From Azophilus sp965220425 (lineage in GTDB: Bacteria > Pseudomonadota > Gammaproteobacteria > Pseudomonadales > Azotimanducaceae), in contig CBDCPY010000002.1 of the NCBI GenBank assembly GCA_965220425.1, positions 1 to 64,000 of the forward strand: DNA of 64,000 nt, read 5' to 3'. Below are positions 8,910 to 18,601 of the stretch, one piece after another. A program made the translations under genes and the position numbers. The notes under the pieces were generated by a model, which worked only from the letters and a program-made list of their open reading frames with translations, was not told where the DNA came from and did not search any database. Each line of letters opens with the position of its first letter. Position 1 is the first letter of the stretch.

Positions 8910-9905
8910 TTAGAGACGAGTCAGGACTTCCGATGCGGCGAGGCGCGCCACGCGTTCGCCTTCGTCGACCGGGAACAGCCACAGACCGACGGAGTCGGAT
9001 CCTGCAGCAAGCAGCGCTTTGATCCGCTCAGCGCACTCGTCAGGCTCGCCAGCAACCGCCAAGTCCTCCACCCAGCGGTCGGGCATGGCGCGGGCTACTT
9101 CGTCGGCCCCACCTCGGCGCAACAGCTCGGAGAGCTCGTCGCTTATCCCGTAGACTCGAGAAAGAGCGGTATCCGGCATCGCAGCCAGATAGAAGGCGAT
9201 CGCATCGCGGACGGCCGCCTTGGCCTTATCCCCGTCCGGGTCTACTGAGAACAGGGTATAGGTCGTAACCCGGTGATGAGAATCCGTCGAACGGGAAGCG
9301 GCGCCCTCCTTGATCTGGTCGCGGGCCCAAGCGATGTAGGCTGGACTGGCAAGGACAGATAGGACGGTCCCGTCGGCAATCTCTCCCGACAGCCGCAGAC
9401 CCTTCACGTTGACCATGCCCATGACGATCGGGAGGTATCCGGCTGGCGGGTAGGTCAGCTTTACATGGTCGAAGGAGAACACCTTGCCCGTTTCGGTGAG
9501 CTCCGCGCCGTCCAGAAGCCGGCGGAGAGCCGTAACACACTCGCGTAGGGCGGTCAGCGGAGACCGCTGACCGAGATCCATCTGGTCGAGCCACGCCGGG
9601 ACGCCAAGCCCAATCCCGGGCGTGAACCGGTCGGGGAACATGCGGGAGATCGCCGCAAACTCAATCGCGCTGATCGCCGGATGCCGTGTCACCGCCGACA
9701 CGATGCCGAGCCCGACCGGCAAACGCTCCGTCGCGGCAAGAGCGGCGGTCGTCCCGGAGGCCCCTCCGGAAAAGAAGCAGTCCTCCGAGAACCACAGCTC
9801 CCCGAAGCCGATGTGTTCGGCGAGTCGCGCAGTCGCGGCGATGAATTCGGCCGGCATATGGCTTCCGAGGACAAGCCCCACGGGCGAGACACGCTCGTTG
9901 TTCAT
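8910..9905 (-). CDS. LLM class flavin-dependent oxidoreductase
   Basis: A 331-aa luciferase-like monooxygenase, probably F420- or FMN-dependent. It shows the family N-terminus (GLVLGSHMPAEFIAATARLAE), the RLPVGLGIVSAVTRHPAI strand typical of F420-type LLM enzymes, and a C-terminal VGLWLFPV strand closing the TIM barrel. It lies 20 bp upstream of the HapK-like gene, so both probably share a transcript. The substrate is not predictable. F420 use would fit actinobacterial ancestry for this region. Confidence 0.8.
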   Translation of the reverse strand: MNNERVSPVGLVLGSHMPAEFIAATARLAEHIGFGELWFSEDCFFSGGASGTTAALAATERLPVGLGIVSAVTRHPAISAIEFAAISRMFPDRFTPGIGLGVPAWLDQMDLGQRSPLTALRECVTALRRLLDGAELTETGKVFSFDHVKLTYPPAGYLPIVMGMVNVKGLRLSGEIADGTVLSVLASPAYIAWARDQIKEGAASRSTDSHHRVTTYTLFSVDPDGDKAKAAVRDAIAFYLAAMPDTALSRVYGISDELSELLRRGGADEVARAMPDRWVEDLAVAGEPDECAERIKALLAAGSDSVGLWLFPVDEGERVARLAASEVLTRL

Positions 9906-9961
9906 GCCTTGATTCCCCTCTCGAGCACCCTGCTTGACTTTTGAGTGATACTGATTATGAC

Positions 9962-10220
9962 TACATTGTAGCGACTATTCCCCCTGCGGGAAGGGCCTAC
10001 GTGGTCATGCTCGCCTACCTGATTGTCAAGGAGCTCGCCCGGCGCTGGCGCGCACTTGTCCTCACGGTGCAAGAAGCGCTCAAAGAACTGGCCACGCTCA
10101 CGCTGATGGAAACACGAGTGCGCAGAGTGCGCAGTAAGCCGCCCGTGCGTCAGCGCCCGACGCCACGCCCAGCGCTTTAGGCCCTGCTCGAGGCGGTCAA
10201 TGTACGCTTGGCCTAAGCTT
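9962..10220 (+). pseudogene. C-terminal remnant of an IS4/IS1634-type transposase
   Basis: The plus-strand frame encodes RAYVVMLAYLIVKELARRWR and then LTVQEALKELATL, the familiar tail of IS4/IS1634 transposases (last helices after the catalytic core). After an in-frame TAG it continues ALLEAVNVRLA before a stop. Only the last 70 residues or so remain. It differs from the intact IS1634-like transposase at 14488, so it came from another element. Confidence 0.5.
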
Positions 10221-10476
10221 GCCCGGCCGATCTGCGGCCGGCGGCCGCCGAAACCAAGCTGCCAAGACGCAGAAAACAAGGTGATTTCAGCGTGTTACGC
10301 AATCAATCAACCCCGCACTAACGGGGAACATCCGTTGTGGGTACGGGATCGCTGGCCGTCTTTGGCGCCGACACCGAAAACCGCCAATGTTTTGTGCATG
10401 AAACCCGATCCCTTGCCCGGCGCCTCAGCCTTGGAGGGTCGGCCGCGAATCGTATGGGCAAAAACGGAAGGTCCCG

Positions 10477-10947
10477 CTACTGGTCGAGGTCGCCTGCGGC
10501 TTTGGCGACAGCTGCCACAATTTTCTGATAGCCGGTACAACGACAGAGGTTCCCGGCGAGGGCCTTTCTGATCTCCTCGTCGCCCGGGTTCGGCTCGGCG
10601 GACAGTAGGGCGACGGCCATGACGACGATTCCCGGCGTGCAGAACCCGCACTGGACGCCGCCCTCTTCGAGCATCCGCGCCTGTACTCGGCGCCCCACGG
10701 GGCTGCTGGCGATGCCCTCGATTGTCGTCACGTGCCGGCTATCCGCTTGGAGGGCTAGGTAGCAGCAGGAGTTGACCGGTCCGCCGTCGAGGAGGATCAT
10801 GCACGCCCCGCACTCGGAGTCGTCGCAGCCCTCTTTGGGCCCCGTGACGCCGAGCTCCCGGCGGAGCACGTTAAGGAGGGTCTGGTGTGGCTCGACGCCC
10901 GTCGAATACTGGACGCCATTGACCCGAAGGCTGAGCGGGTAGGTCAC
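10477..10947 (-). CDS. 2Fe-2S subunit of second molybdenum hydroxylase
   Basis: A 156-aa iron-sulfur subunit with the plant-type cluster ligands in GCDDSECGACMILLDG and the second cluster in QCGFCTPG and CRCTGYQ. It is the third gene of a second complete hydroxylase operon (large, FAD, Fe-S) and overlaps the FAD gene stop by 4 bp. Sequence similarity to the first Fe-S subunit is only moderate, so the two operons are not a recent duplication. Confidence 0.92.
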   Translation of the reverse strand: MTYPLSLRVNGVQYSTGVEPHQTLLNVLRRELGVTGPKEGCDDSECGACMILLDGGPVNSCCYLALQADSRHVTTIEGIASSPVGRRVQARMLEEGGVQCGFCTPGIVVMAVALLSAEPNPGDEEIRKALAGNLCRCTGYQKIVAAVAKAAGDLDQ

Positions 10948-11912
10948 GAATTCACGTCCTCATATGTGACGGCTTCCCTCCAGCGCTGGCTGGCGGGAAC
11001 GGCGACGCGCCGACCGGCGGCTCGAGCAGCGGCGACGCTCACGGCTCTCCTCGTTAGCACCGAGACCATTCGGCGTCGGTAGTTCGAGCTGGCCCGAATA
11101 TCAGTGATCGGCTGAGCCGCGTTGGCGGCTGCCTCCGCCGTTTCGGCGAGGAATGAGTCTTCCAACCGGCGGCCTACGAGCGCGAGCCCCGCCGGTCCTG
11201 CCACGAAGCAAGTCGGGCCCACAGCAGCCAAGGCGACCGACGCGCAGGCGACCGTCCCGTCTTCTTCGAGCGTGATAGCAGCGGCCACCCCGACGACAGC
11301 AATCTCCATAGCACGGCGGTACTCAAGACGGAGGTAGGCACTGCCCGACCGAGAAGGCAGCAGCGGCAGCGTCACCGATGTCAGGAGCTCGTCGTCGCCG
11401 ATCACCGACTCTCCCGGGCCGGTCCATAGCTCCGCGATCGGCACCTGTCTGGTCCTTGCCTTCGAGCGCAGTTCGACAGTCGCATCGAGCACCAAAAGCG
11501 GGGCGCCGGTGTCCATGGCCGGGGAAGCGTTGACGATGTTGCCCCCAAGGGTGCCGACATGGCGGGTCGACGGCGAACCGACGATCGAGCTAGCGTCGGC
11601 CAGCGCAGTGAATCGAACCGAGATCTCAGCCGAGGACAAGAGCGAGGAGTAGGTGGTGAGCGCCCCTGCGCACACGCTCCCATCTTTTGCCTTCCGAATG
11701 CCTCCCAGCTCTGCAAGTCGGTGAATGCCGACGACAACGTCGGCGAGGGGGCGTTTTTCGGACCGATGGTTGACGATAGCGTCGGTACCCCCGGCGACCA
11801 CGCCAACCCGTCCGTGCTCTGCGACGACGGCGAGGGCCTCCTCCACGCTCGTGGGGGCGAAGTAGCGGCGGCCCTTCACTCCTTTATTCCCCCCGCGTTC
11901 AAGGCTTCCCAC
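10944..11912 (-). CDS. FAD-binding subunit of second molybdenum hydroxylase
   Basis: A 322-aa PCMH-type FAD subunit. FAD motifs are VVAGGTDAIVNHRSE and TLGGNIVNASPAMD. The first 15 residues (MGSLERGGNKGVKGR) look non-native and overlap the 3' end of the large-subunit gene, so the true start may be slightly downstream near KGRRYFAPTS. Overlaps of about 36 bp upstream and 4 bp downstream tie the three subunits into one transcript. Confidence 0.9.
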   Translation of the reverse strand: MGSLERGGNKGVKGRRYFAPTSVEEALAVVAEHGRVGVVAGGTDAIVNHRSEKRPLADVVVGIHRLAELGGIRKAKDGSVCAGALTTYSSLLSSAEISVRFTALADASSIVGSPSTRHVGTLGGNIVNASPAMDTGAPLLVLDATVELRSKARTRQVPIAELWTGPGESVIGDDELLTSVTLPLLPSRSGSAYLRLEYRRAMEIAVVGVAAAITLEEDGTVACASVALAAVGPTCFVAGPAGLALVGRRLEDSFLAETAEAAANAAQPITDIRASSNYRRRMVSVLTRRAVSVAAARAAGRRVAVPASQRWREAVTYEDVNS

Positions 11913-14149
11913 ACCCGTTCCGGGGTCATCGGGAGGTGCCGGACGCGTCGGCCGGTCGCTGCCGCGATGGCATTCGCAACGGCGGCGGGCGGCCCCACCA
12001 CGGGCGGCTCTCCAACGGCTCGCGCCCCGTGAGGGCCGCCTGGTGCGGGACCACCCACAAAGGCCACCTTGATTGGTGGCGCGTCGAGGGCCGTCTGCAG
12101 CTTGTACTCCAAGAGGGCAGGGGCCAGCTGATGGCCGTCCTTATAGGTGCTTCCCTCGAGTAGGGCGAACCCGATGCCCTGGACCGTTCCGCCCTCGACC
12201 TGCCCCTCTGCCCCGATCGGGTTGAGAATTCGGCCGAAGTCGTGGACCGCGGTCCAGTCGAGCACTTGGACGACACCCGTGTCCCGGTCAACACGGGTTC
12301 GACCGACGTGGCAGAAGAAGGAGGGGAGGGCGAAGGCCGAGTAGCCCAAACGTCCGACACAACCGCTGAGGTTGTGTTCGGGCACCGGATGCGGAGCTCC
12401 CGACCCTTTGCCAAGGAGGAGTTCGCCCCCGTGCGCCTTCGCTGCTAGGTCGGCGATTGTTACAGACACGCTTGGCGCTCCGCGGACGCTGACGGTACCG
12501 CCGGCTAGCTCGAGATCGTCGATCGACGCCTCTAACGTCGCGGTGGCGAGCCGAAGGAGCTCTTGGCGTACTTGTCGGGCCGCGTCGATCACCGCCCTGC
12601 CGTTGTTAATGGTCGTCTGGCTGCCGGCGCTCCCGAGGTCGAACGGACCGGCGCTTGTGTCTTGGTACACAATCGAGAACTGCTCAGGGGTCATCCCGAG
12701 CTCCTCGGCGGCAAGCAGCGGGAGCCCCATCACGGCCCCGCTACCGTTTTCTTGAGCGCCGGTCACGATCGTGCCGCTGCCGTCGGCGTTCAGCTTCACG
12801 TAGGCGCCGGAAGAAAAAGGCAGACTGAACCACCAACCGCACGACACGCCAAACGCCTCGTCGTCAGGCAGTTCCTGACCGTACCCGGCGAGTTCAAGGG
12901 CTCGATCCAGGCACTCGGCGGCGGTAGGGTTGTCAAAGCGCTGGCCGGTTTGCCCCGTGTCGCCGTCCCTCACCAAGTTCTTTCGCCGGAATTCAACGGG
13001 ATCCATTCCCAGCCTTTCAGCGATCACCTCGGTGTGCTGCTCAACAGCCCAACACGTCTGGGGGCCACCCGGCGCCCGCACCGACCCAGCCGGCGTCCGG
13101 TTCGTATAGACGGTGTGTACCTCGGCGCTGAGATTCGGAATCCGGTACGGACCCTGCACCATCATCAGACCGATCTCGGTGGCGAAGAAACCGTCTCCAG
13201 TGTAAGCCCCCCCGTCGAGGATCATCCGGGCACGTCGGGCCGTAATTGTGCCGTCGTTCCGTACCCCGGTCTCGAGGTCGATGATGGCGGCGTGCCGGAC
13301 CTTGTCGGTTGCAACAAACTCCTCTCGCCGGGTGAAGACGAGCTTCACTGGCCGTCGCGTCGCCTTGGCAAGAGCCGCGACGTGGGCCTCAAAATGGAAG
13401 TCGCACTTGCCGCCGAACCCTCCCCCAAGGTGCGGCACGATGATCCGGACGTTGCTCTCAGAGATCCCGAGCGTCCGGGCCACGCCCGATCGCGCCGGGA
13501 ACGGCACCTGGGTGGTGGTCCAGATCGTTACCCGGTCGCCCTGCCACTCCGCGATCACCGCGTGCGGTTCAATCGGAACAGCGTGGGCCATGTCGCTCCG
13601 GTACCGCTCGGTGACGACGACGTCGGCCTCGGCGAATCCCACATCGACGTCCCCTTTCACAGACGTCATGTGGCCGCAGTCGTTGCGAGCACGGTCGATT
13701 CCCGGGAGTTGCTCATAGGACTGCCACTCCTCGTGGACCAGTTGAGCGTCGGGGCCGAGCGCATCCTCGACCTCGAGCACTGGCTCAAGGTCCTCGTAGT
13801 CCACTTCGACGAGGCGTGCCGCCTCAGCAGCGATCTCGGGAGTCAAGGCGGCCACGGCGGCGACGATCTCCGCCTCGAACCGGACCTCGCCCTTCGCGAA
13901 CAGTGTTCGGTCCTTGACGAAAAGACCGTGACGGACGTTGGGAACGTCGTCTTGGGTGAGGACGGCGAGAACGCCAGGGAGCGCCCTCGCTGCAGTGGCA
14001 TCCAACCCGAGGATGCGGGCTCGCGCCCGGCCGGCATATGCGAATCGGGCGTGCAGCATCCCGGTTATGGTCAGATCGGCGGTGTACTTGGCTTCGCCGT
14101 TGACCTTCTCCGGCCCATCGGATCGAATAACTCTCTCTCCGATCACCAT
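11876..14149 (-). CDS. molybdopterin-binding subunit of second molybdenum hydroxylase
   Basis: A 757-aa xanthine-dehydrogenase-family large subunit. Cofactor and active-site motifs visible include GGGFGGKCDFH, SVRAPGGPQT in the substrate loop, GAQENGSG, and the C-terminal RAVGEPPVVGPPAAVANA with the catalytic Glu. The RAPG-type loop places it nearer to xanthine-dehydrogenase- or nicotinate-like enzymes than to CO dehydrogenase. It is the first gene of the operon; no XdhC-type chaperone is adjacent. Substrate cannot be told from sequence alone. Confidence 0.9.
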   Translation of the reverse strand: MVIGERVIRSDGPEKVNGEAKYTADLTITGMLHARFAYAGRARARILGLDATAARALPGVLAVLTQDDVPNVRHGLFVKDRTLFAKGEVRFEAEIVAAVAALTPEIAAEAARLVEVDYEDLEPVLEVEDALGPDAQLVHEEWQSYEQLPGIDRARNDCGHMTSVKGDVDVGFAEADVVVTERYRSDMAHAVPIEPHAVIAEWQGDRVTIWTTTQVPFPARSGVARTLGISESNVRIIVPHLGGGFGGKCDFHFEAHVAALAKATRRPVKLVFTRREEFVATDKVRHAAIIDLETGVRNDGTITARRARMILDGGAYTGDGFFATEIGLMMVQGPYRIPNLSAEVHTVYTNRTPAGSVRAPGGPQTCWAVEQHTEVIAERLGMDPVEFRRKNLVRDGDTGQTGQRFDNPTAAECLDRALELAGYGQELPDDEAFGVSCGWWFSLPFSSGAYVKLNADGSGTIVTGAQENGSGAVMGLPLLAAEELGMTPEQFSIVYQDTSAGPFDLGSAGSQTTINNGRAVIDAARQVRQELLRLATATLEASIDDLELAGGTVSVRGAPSVSVTIADLAAKAHGGELLLGKGSGAPHPVPEHNLSGCVGRLGYSAFALPSFFCHVGRTRVDRDTGVVQVLDWTAVHDFGRILNPIGAEGQVEGGTVQGIGFALLEGSTYKDGHQLAPALLEYKLQTALDAPPIKVAFVGGPAPGGPHGARAVGEPPVVGPPAAVANAIAAATGRRVRHLPMTPERVWEALNAGGIKE

Positions 14150-14365
14150 GACCGATTACCTCGCCCGCTAGCTGACCCGGAGTCGCCTGGATTTAGTATC
14201 ACTAAGGTTCCCCTGCCGTCCAGCATCGGCAGGGGAATCGCATTTGAACTGGGCTGGCAGACCGTCACTTGTAAGACCCATGCGCATAGGTTGGATTTCG
14301 ATTCTACACGCCGGACCTTGTGGCTTAGACTGAACTTCCGAGAGAAATCTCCTTGCGTTTCAGTA

Positions 14366-16289
14366 TATCTCTTTGAATTGGCTTAATTTGTTTGTCAGGT
14401 TTTTCGGCGACAAGTACCCATGTAATAGAATCAATACTCCAAGAATTATATTGATTTATCCCCTGTACATGCCTACAATCAGTAGCCATGTACATCGAAT
14501 CCGTCCCCAACCGCAACTCCCCGCCCGCCATCCTCCTGCGCGAGTCCTATCGCGATGCCGGCAAAGTCCGCAAACGCACCCTGGCCAACCTCTCCAAATG
14601 GCCTTGCACTCTCGTCGATGGACTCAGAATCCTCCTCAAAGGCGGTACCGCCGTCGCCGACCTCACCACCGCCTTCGACATCATCCGCTCGCGCCCTCAC
14701 GGCCATGTCGCCGCCGTGCTCGGGAGCTCGCGCAAGCTGCGCCTCGAGCGTCTCATCGCCCCCGCCGCCTCGCCCGAGCGCGCGCGCGTCATCGCGCTCA
14801 TCGTCGCCCGAATCCTCGCCCCAGGCTCGAAGCTCGCCACCGCCCGAGGGCTGGCCGCCGACACCGCGCGCGACTCCCTCGCCGAGATGCTCGGCATCGA
14901 GAGCGTCGACGAAGACGAGCGCTACGCCGCCATGGACTGGCTGCTCGAGCGCCAGGGGGCTATCGAGCAACGCCTGGCCAAACGCCACCTGAGCGACGGC
15001 GCCTTGGTGCTCTACGACCTGAGCTCCACGTACTTCGAGGGACGGTGCTGCCCGCTGGCCAAGCGTGGCTACTCGCGCGATGGCAAGCGAGGGAAGCTGC
15101 AAATCGTGTTCGGGCTGCTGTGCAACCGCGAGGGGTGTCCGGTCGCGGTCGAGGTCTTCGAGGGCAACACCGCCGACCCGCGCACCGTGGGAGCGCAGAT
15201 CGACAAGCTGCGCCGACGCTTCGCCCTGGAGCGGGGGGTGCTCGTCGGCGACCGCGGGATGCTCACCGAAGCGCGCATCCGTGAGGAGGTCGCACCGGCG
15301 GGGCTCGATTGGGTCACGACGTTGCGCGCACCCGCGATCCGCGAGCTGGTGAGCTCAGGCGCGGTGCAACGCTCGATGTTCGACGACACCGACCTGGCCG
15401 AAATCCGCTGCGATGCCTATCCGGGCGAGCGGCTGATGGTGTGCCGCAATGAGCGCCTGGCCCAAGAGCGGGCGCACAAACGCGAGGCGCTGCTCCAGGC
15501 CACCGAAGCCCTGCTCGTCCCCATTGCCGCCGCCACGCAGCGCGAGAAGCGCCGGCTCAAGGGCAAGGAGAAGATCGCCCTGCGCGTCGGCAAGGTCATT
15601 GCGAAGTACAAGATGGCCAAGCACTTCGCGCTCGACATCACCGAGACCACGTTCGCTTGGCGGCGCAACACCGAGGCCATCGCCGCCGAGGCCGCCCTCG
15701 ACGGGCTGTACATCGTGCGCACCAGTGTCCCCTCCACCGAGCTCGATGCCGAGCACGCGGTGCGCGCCTACAAGGGATTGAGCGTCGTCGAGCGCGCGTT
15801 CCGCAGCCTCAAGACGGTGGACTTGAAGGTGCGCCCCATCTATCACTACCCCGCCCCGAGGGTGCGTGCGCACGTGTTCCTGTGCATGCTCGCCTACTAT
15901 GTCGAGTGGCACATGCGCCAACGGCTCCAGGCGCTGCTGTTCGACGACGAGGAGCCCGAAGTGGCCGAGGCCGCACGGGCATCGGTGGTGGCGCCGGCCG
16001 AGGTCTCACCCTCGGCCCAAGACAAAGCCCGGCGCAAACGCACCGCCTCGGGCGAGTCCGTGCACAGCTTCCGTACCCTGCTCGACGACTTGGCCACGAT
16101 TGCCAAGAATCGCGTGGTGGCGCCGTTGGCCGATGCCGAGCCGTTCGACCTCATCACTCGACCCACCGAGCTGCAGCGCAAAGCCTTCAAGCTGCTGGGG
16201 GTTCGCCTGGAACGTACCCAGTAGCACGCCTGCCTTTTTTTGTTTTATCCCGAAAAACAACGAGTTGATTCGTGCATACTCTCGAAGTT
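14366..16289 (+). mobile_element. IS1634-like (IS4-clan) insertion sequence, approximate limits
   Basis: The element surrounds the transposase gene at 14488-16224. Short terminal matches (GTTTTTCGG near 14396 and its complement near 16247) may be the inverted repeats, but exact ends and a target duplication could not be fixed by eye. Its right side abuts a broken integrase gene whose coding sequence resumes at about 16290, so it probably truncated that gene. Confidence 0.6.
14488..16224 (+). CDS. IS1634 family transposase
   Basis: A 578-aa DDE transposase of the IS1634 group. Landmarks are YDLSSTYFEGRC (first catalytic Asp region), VFEGNTAD, GVLVGDRGMLTEARI (second Asp), and the C-terminal YKGLSVVERAFRSLKTVDL containing the catalytic Glu. 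Length is typical for the family. The frame is intact and starts at an ATG, so the element may be active. Confidence 0.88.
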   Translation: MYIESVPNRNSPPAILLRESYRDAGKVRKRTLANLSKWPCTLVDGLRILLKGGTAVADLTTAFDIIRSRPHGHVAAVLGSSRKLRLERLIAPAASPERARVIALIVARILAPGSKLATARGLAADTARDSLAEMLGIESVDEDERYAAMDWLLERQGAIEQRLAKRHLSDGALVLYDLSSTYFEGRCCPLAKRGYSRDGKRGKLQIVFGLLCNREGCPVAVEVFEGNTADPRTVGAQIDKLRRRFALERGVLVGDRGMLTEARIREEVAPAGLDWVTTLRAPAIRELVSSGAVQRSMFDDTDLAEIRCDAYPGERLMVCRNERLAQERAHKREALLQATEALLVPIAAATQREKRRLKGKEKIALRVGKVIAKYKMAKHFALDITETTFAWRRNTEAIAAEAALDGLYIVRTSVPSTELDAEHAVRAYKGLSVVERAFRSLKTVDLKVRPIYHYPAPRVRAHVFLCMLAYYVEWHMRQRLQALLFDDEEPEVAEAARASVVAPAEVSPSAQDKARRKRTASGESVHSFRTLLDDLATIAKNRVVAPLADAEPFDLITRPTELQRKAFKLLGVRLERTQ

Positions 16290-16651
16290 CAGCCTAGCGA
16301 ACGTCTATCGCACGGTTCCGTACGCCACCGCGTCAGATCTCCCGGTCGTGAACGCTCAATCGTTGTTTTGTTTGGGTAGCGTGGAAAAGACTCCGAGTGC
16401 CGCCGCTGGAAGGTCATGCGTCCGCCGCCCCGATTTCGTGTCGGGAAGGGGCAGACGACCCGACTCGAAATTGACATGCTTCCACCCAATACCGATGCCC
16501 TACCGGATACGAAGCCCCGTGATTGCGGCAAAGCGAATTGCGGCAACGGCGGGGTGACCGTCCTTCGCATCCTGCAGCGCATCGGCAGGGGCCGCGAGTT
16601 CTATCGGCAACAGAACTCGATCCCGAGACTCTTTGCGGGCGCGCTCGATTC
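16290..16651 (-). pseudogene. tyrosine integrase, 3' part (interrupted by IS3 copy A)
   Basis: Reading the minus strand gives AAIRFAAITGLRI then, after a frame break, GRLPLPDTKSGRRTHDLPAA and AFTTGRSDAVAYGTVR, with in-frame TGA and TAG codons. This parallels the integrase at 18839-19400 (GRLTLPATKTGRRTHDLPTA, FTTGGKAAVTY). The upstream half of the same gene lies at 18057-18560 beyond IS3 copy A: joining ...SPAKGI and ERARKESRDRVL across the IS, minus one ATTC, restores the frame. It is truncated at its 3' end by the IS1634-like element. Confidence 0.75.
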
Positions 16652-16656
16652 TGGGC

Positions 16657-17691
16657 CTACCCCGATTCGGTGGACGGTTGAGGGCTGTCGCCACCGGCAC
16701 TGGGGTGAACGATAGCCGATGGAATGAAATCTCTCTCGGAGACCAGTGTTGAGGGTCTCCCCGGAGGGTGGTTGTGGATCCCCGGCCGGCCGATTCGGAA
16801 GGGCTCGAGGTTGGCTTGTTCGTGATGACCCTCGGTGCCCATCGGGCGCCCCGCGGCCGCGCGGCGTTCGAATTCGTTGGGGCTCAGGTACCCCAGCCCA
16901 GAGTGCAAGCGGCGGGTGTTGTACCAGGATTCCACGAACGCGAAGATGGCCATGCGTGCTTCGGCCTGGGTCTGAAACGAGCGCCGTTGCAGCAGCTCGC
17001 ATTCGAGCGTGGCGAAGAAGCTCTCGGCCATCGCGTTGTCGTAGCAGTCGCCTGCCGATCCGGTCGACGTCACCACTCCCATCTCCCGGCATCGCTTGCC
17101 GAAGGCGAGGGAGGTGTACTGCGTACCCTTGTCGGAATGATGGATGACCCCTTGGGGGCGGCGCTGTGCGATCGCCATGTTCAGTGCCCCGAGCACCAGC
17201 TCGGTGCGAAGATGGTTGGCCATGGCCCACCCGACCACTTTGCGGCTGAACACATCGAGCACGACGGCCAGGTACACAAACCCGGTCCAGGTCGGCACGT
17301 AGGTGATGTCGGCGACCCAGATGCGGTCCGGTGCATCGGCCCGGAACTGACGCTCGACCCGGTCCGGAGCCGCACGGCGGCCCGGCTCGCGGCGCGTGGT
17401 GTGCGTGCCCCGGCGACGGCTCACCCCGGCCAAGCCGGCCTCACGCATCAGCCGAGCCACGCGCTTGCGGCTCACCGGGCATCCGCGGCGGTGCAGCTCG
17501 GCATGGACCCGAGGCACCCCGTAGGTGCCTGCAGAACCCTTGTGGATGGTCCGAACCGTCCCGCGCAGCTCCTCGTCGCGCTTCGCGCGACGCGAACGCC
17601 CACGGCCTCGCCACGCGTAGTACCCGCTGGCGGAGACGCCCAGCACTCGGCACATCGTGGCCACCCGATGATGGGCCTGGTTTGCCTTCAC
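16657..17691 (-). CDS. IS3 family transposase orfB (copy A)
   Basis: A 344-aa integrase-core transposase. The DDE triad lies in RIWVADITYVPT, HHSDKGTQYTS and CYDNAMAESFFATLECE. It begins with GTG overlapping the orfA stop (GTGA) and is expected to be made mainly as an OrfAB fusion by -1 slippage at the A7 run in orfA. The last residues run into the terminal repeat. Confidence 0.92.
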   Translation of the reverse strand: MKANQAHHRVATMCRVLGVSASGYYAWRGRGRSRRAKRDEELRGTVRTIHKGSAGTYGVPRVHAELHRRGCPVSRKRVARLMREAGLAGVSRRRGTHTTRREPGRRAAPDRVERQFRADAPDRIWVADITYVPTWTGFVYLAVVLDVFSRKVVGWAMANHLRTELVLGALNMAIAQRRPQGVIHHSDKGTQYTSLAFGKRCREMGVVTSTGSAGDCYDNAMAESFFATLECELLQRRSFQTQAEARMAIFAFVESWYNTRRLHSGLGYLSPNEFERRAAAGRPMGTEGHHEQANLEPFRIGRPGIHNHPPGRPSTLVSERDFIPSAIVHPSAGGDSPQPSTESG

Positions 17692-18023
17692 GAGCGCGAA
17701 GACCTCCCCGGTATCGTGCCGGTCTCCCGAGCGAACCAGGCCGCGGCTTTTTTTAAGATCTCGCGCTCCTCGCGAAGCTGACGGTTCTCGCGACGAAGCC
17801 GACGCAGCTCCTCGAGCTCGGAACTCGTCAGACCGTCCTCACGACGGCCCTCGTCGCGATCCGCTTGACGCACCCAGTTGCGGATCGCCGAAGCGGAGCA
17901 CTCGAACTCGCGGGCCAGCTCCCCGGGCGCGCGGCCCGTGCGAACCAGCTCGACCATCTGGCGCCGGTACTCCGGCGCGTACGGCGGTTGTTTCTTCGAC
18001 ATGTGGACACCTCCTCTGCGCAA
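17688..18023 (-). CDS. IS3 family orfA, helix-turn-helix (copy A)
   Basis: A 111-aa HTH_Tnp_1 protein (YAPEYRRQMVELVRTG, then ECSASAIRNWVRQA as the recognition helix) with a leucine-zipper-like tail ending LREEREILKKAAAW. The codons for ILKKA contain the A7 slippery run used by this family for programmed -1 frameshifting into orfB. Confidence 0.9.
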   Translation of the reverse strand: MRRGGVHMSKKQPPYAPEYRRQMVELVRTGRAPGELAREFECSASAIRNWVRQADRDEGRREDGLTSSELEELRRLRRENRQLREEREILKKAAAWFARETGTIPGRSSRS

Positions 18024-18056
18024 TGTTCAGGTGTCCACCAAAGCGGGGCAACTTCA

Positions 18057-18560
18057 ATTCCTTTCGCTGGACTCGAGTTCTGGGACCGCCACTCCAACGC
18101 CTCGAACAGCCGCAGCAGACGAGATACGAGAGCCCGCATGCGGTTGCGCCGTACTCTCGTCAGCGTCTCGACCATGAGCTCGTTGTCGCGATGGGTCAGG
18201 TCGCCAATCTTTCGTCTGCCACGGCCCGGGAGGAAACACTGGCGCGCGTTCTGCCGGTTGAGCCGGGCCGTCGCCAGCGTCCGAGCAACGAGGGCAACCT
18301 CTTCCAGTACTGAGGACTTCACGCACGCAATGATAACCTGCGGCATCCTCGGACGTCGGATGCAGACCCGTGTACGTGTCGAGCCCGAGCGGCATGATTC
18401 CGCCAGCAAAGTCGCCGAGCTTCGAGTCACCAAGGGAGTCACGCAGTCGATACGGACTCCACACGTTCTCTCACGACGACCGCTGCCGCAGCGCGCAGTC
18501 CGAGAAGTCGCAGTTTCGGACGTTCGCTGACCGTACGCTGACTCGAACATAATTCCCAAG
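18057..18560 (-). pseudogene. tyrosine integrase, 5' part (interrupted by IS3 copy A)
   Basis: The minus strand reads LTHRDNELMVETLTRVRRNR and SRLLRLFEALEWRSQNSSPAKGI, the core-binding (SAM-like) domain of a tRNA-targeting integrase, upstream of the IS. Further upstream the N-terminal segments appear only in shifted frames, so the gene was already decaying. Its presumed start is near the tRNA 3' end at 18602. See the 16290-16651 entry for the other half. Confidence 0.65.
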
Positions 18561-18601
18561 GTGGAGTACTCGCCATGAAGTGTATAACTAATTGTTTTAA
18601 C

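Larger units (their letters stand above)
16652..18056 (-). mobile_element. IS3-family element, copy A (1405 bp)
   Basis: Terminal inverted repeats end in TG...CA and share CCCCG.TT.GGTGGAC. The element is bounded by a 4-bp direct repeat ATTC (16648-16651 and 18057-18060). It contains orfA and orfB on the minus strand. Same length as copy B at 24089-25493, with proteins identical to it, implying recent transposition. The insertion split a tyrosine integrase gene. Confidence 0.92.

Noticed and set aside
12563..14386. A 607-aa plus-strand frame opposite the second large subunit
   Set aside because: Antisense shadow of a well-supported molybdopterin subunit; no family features.
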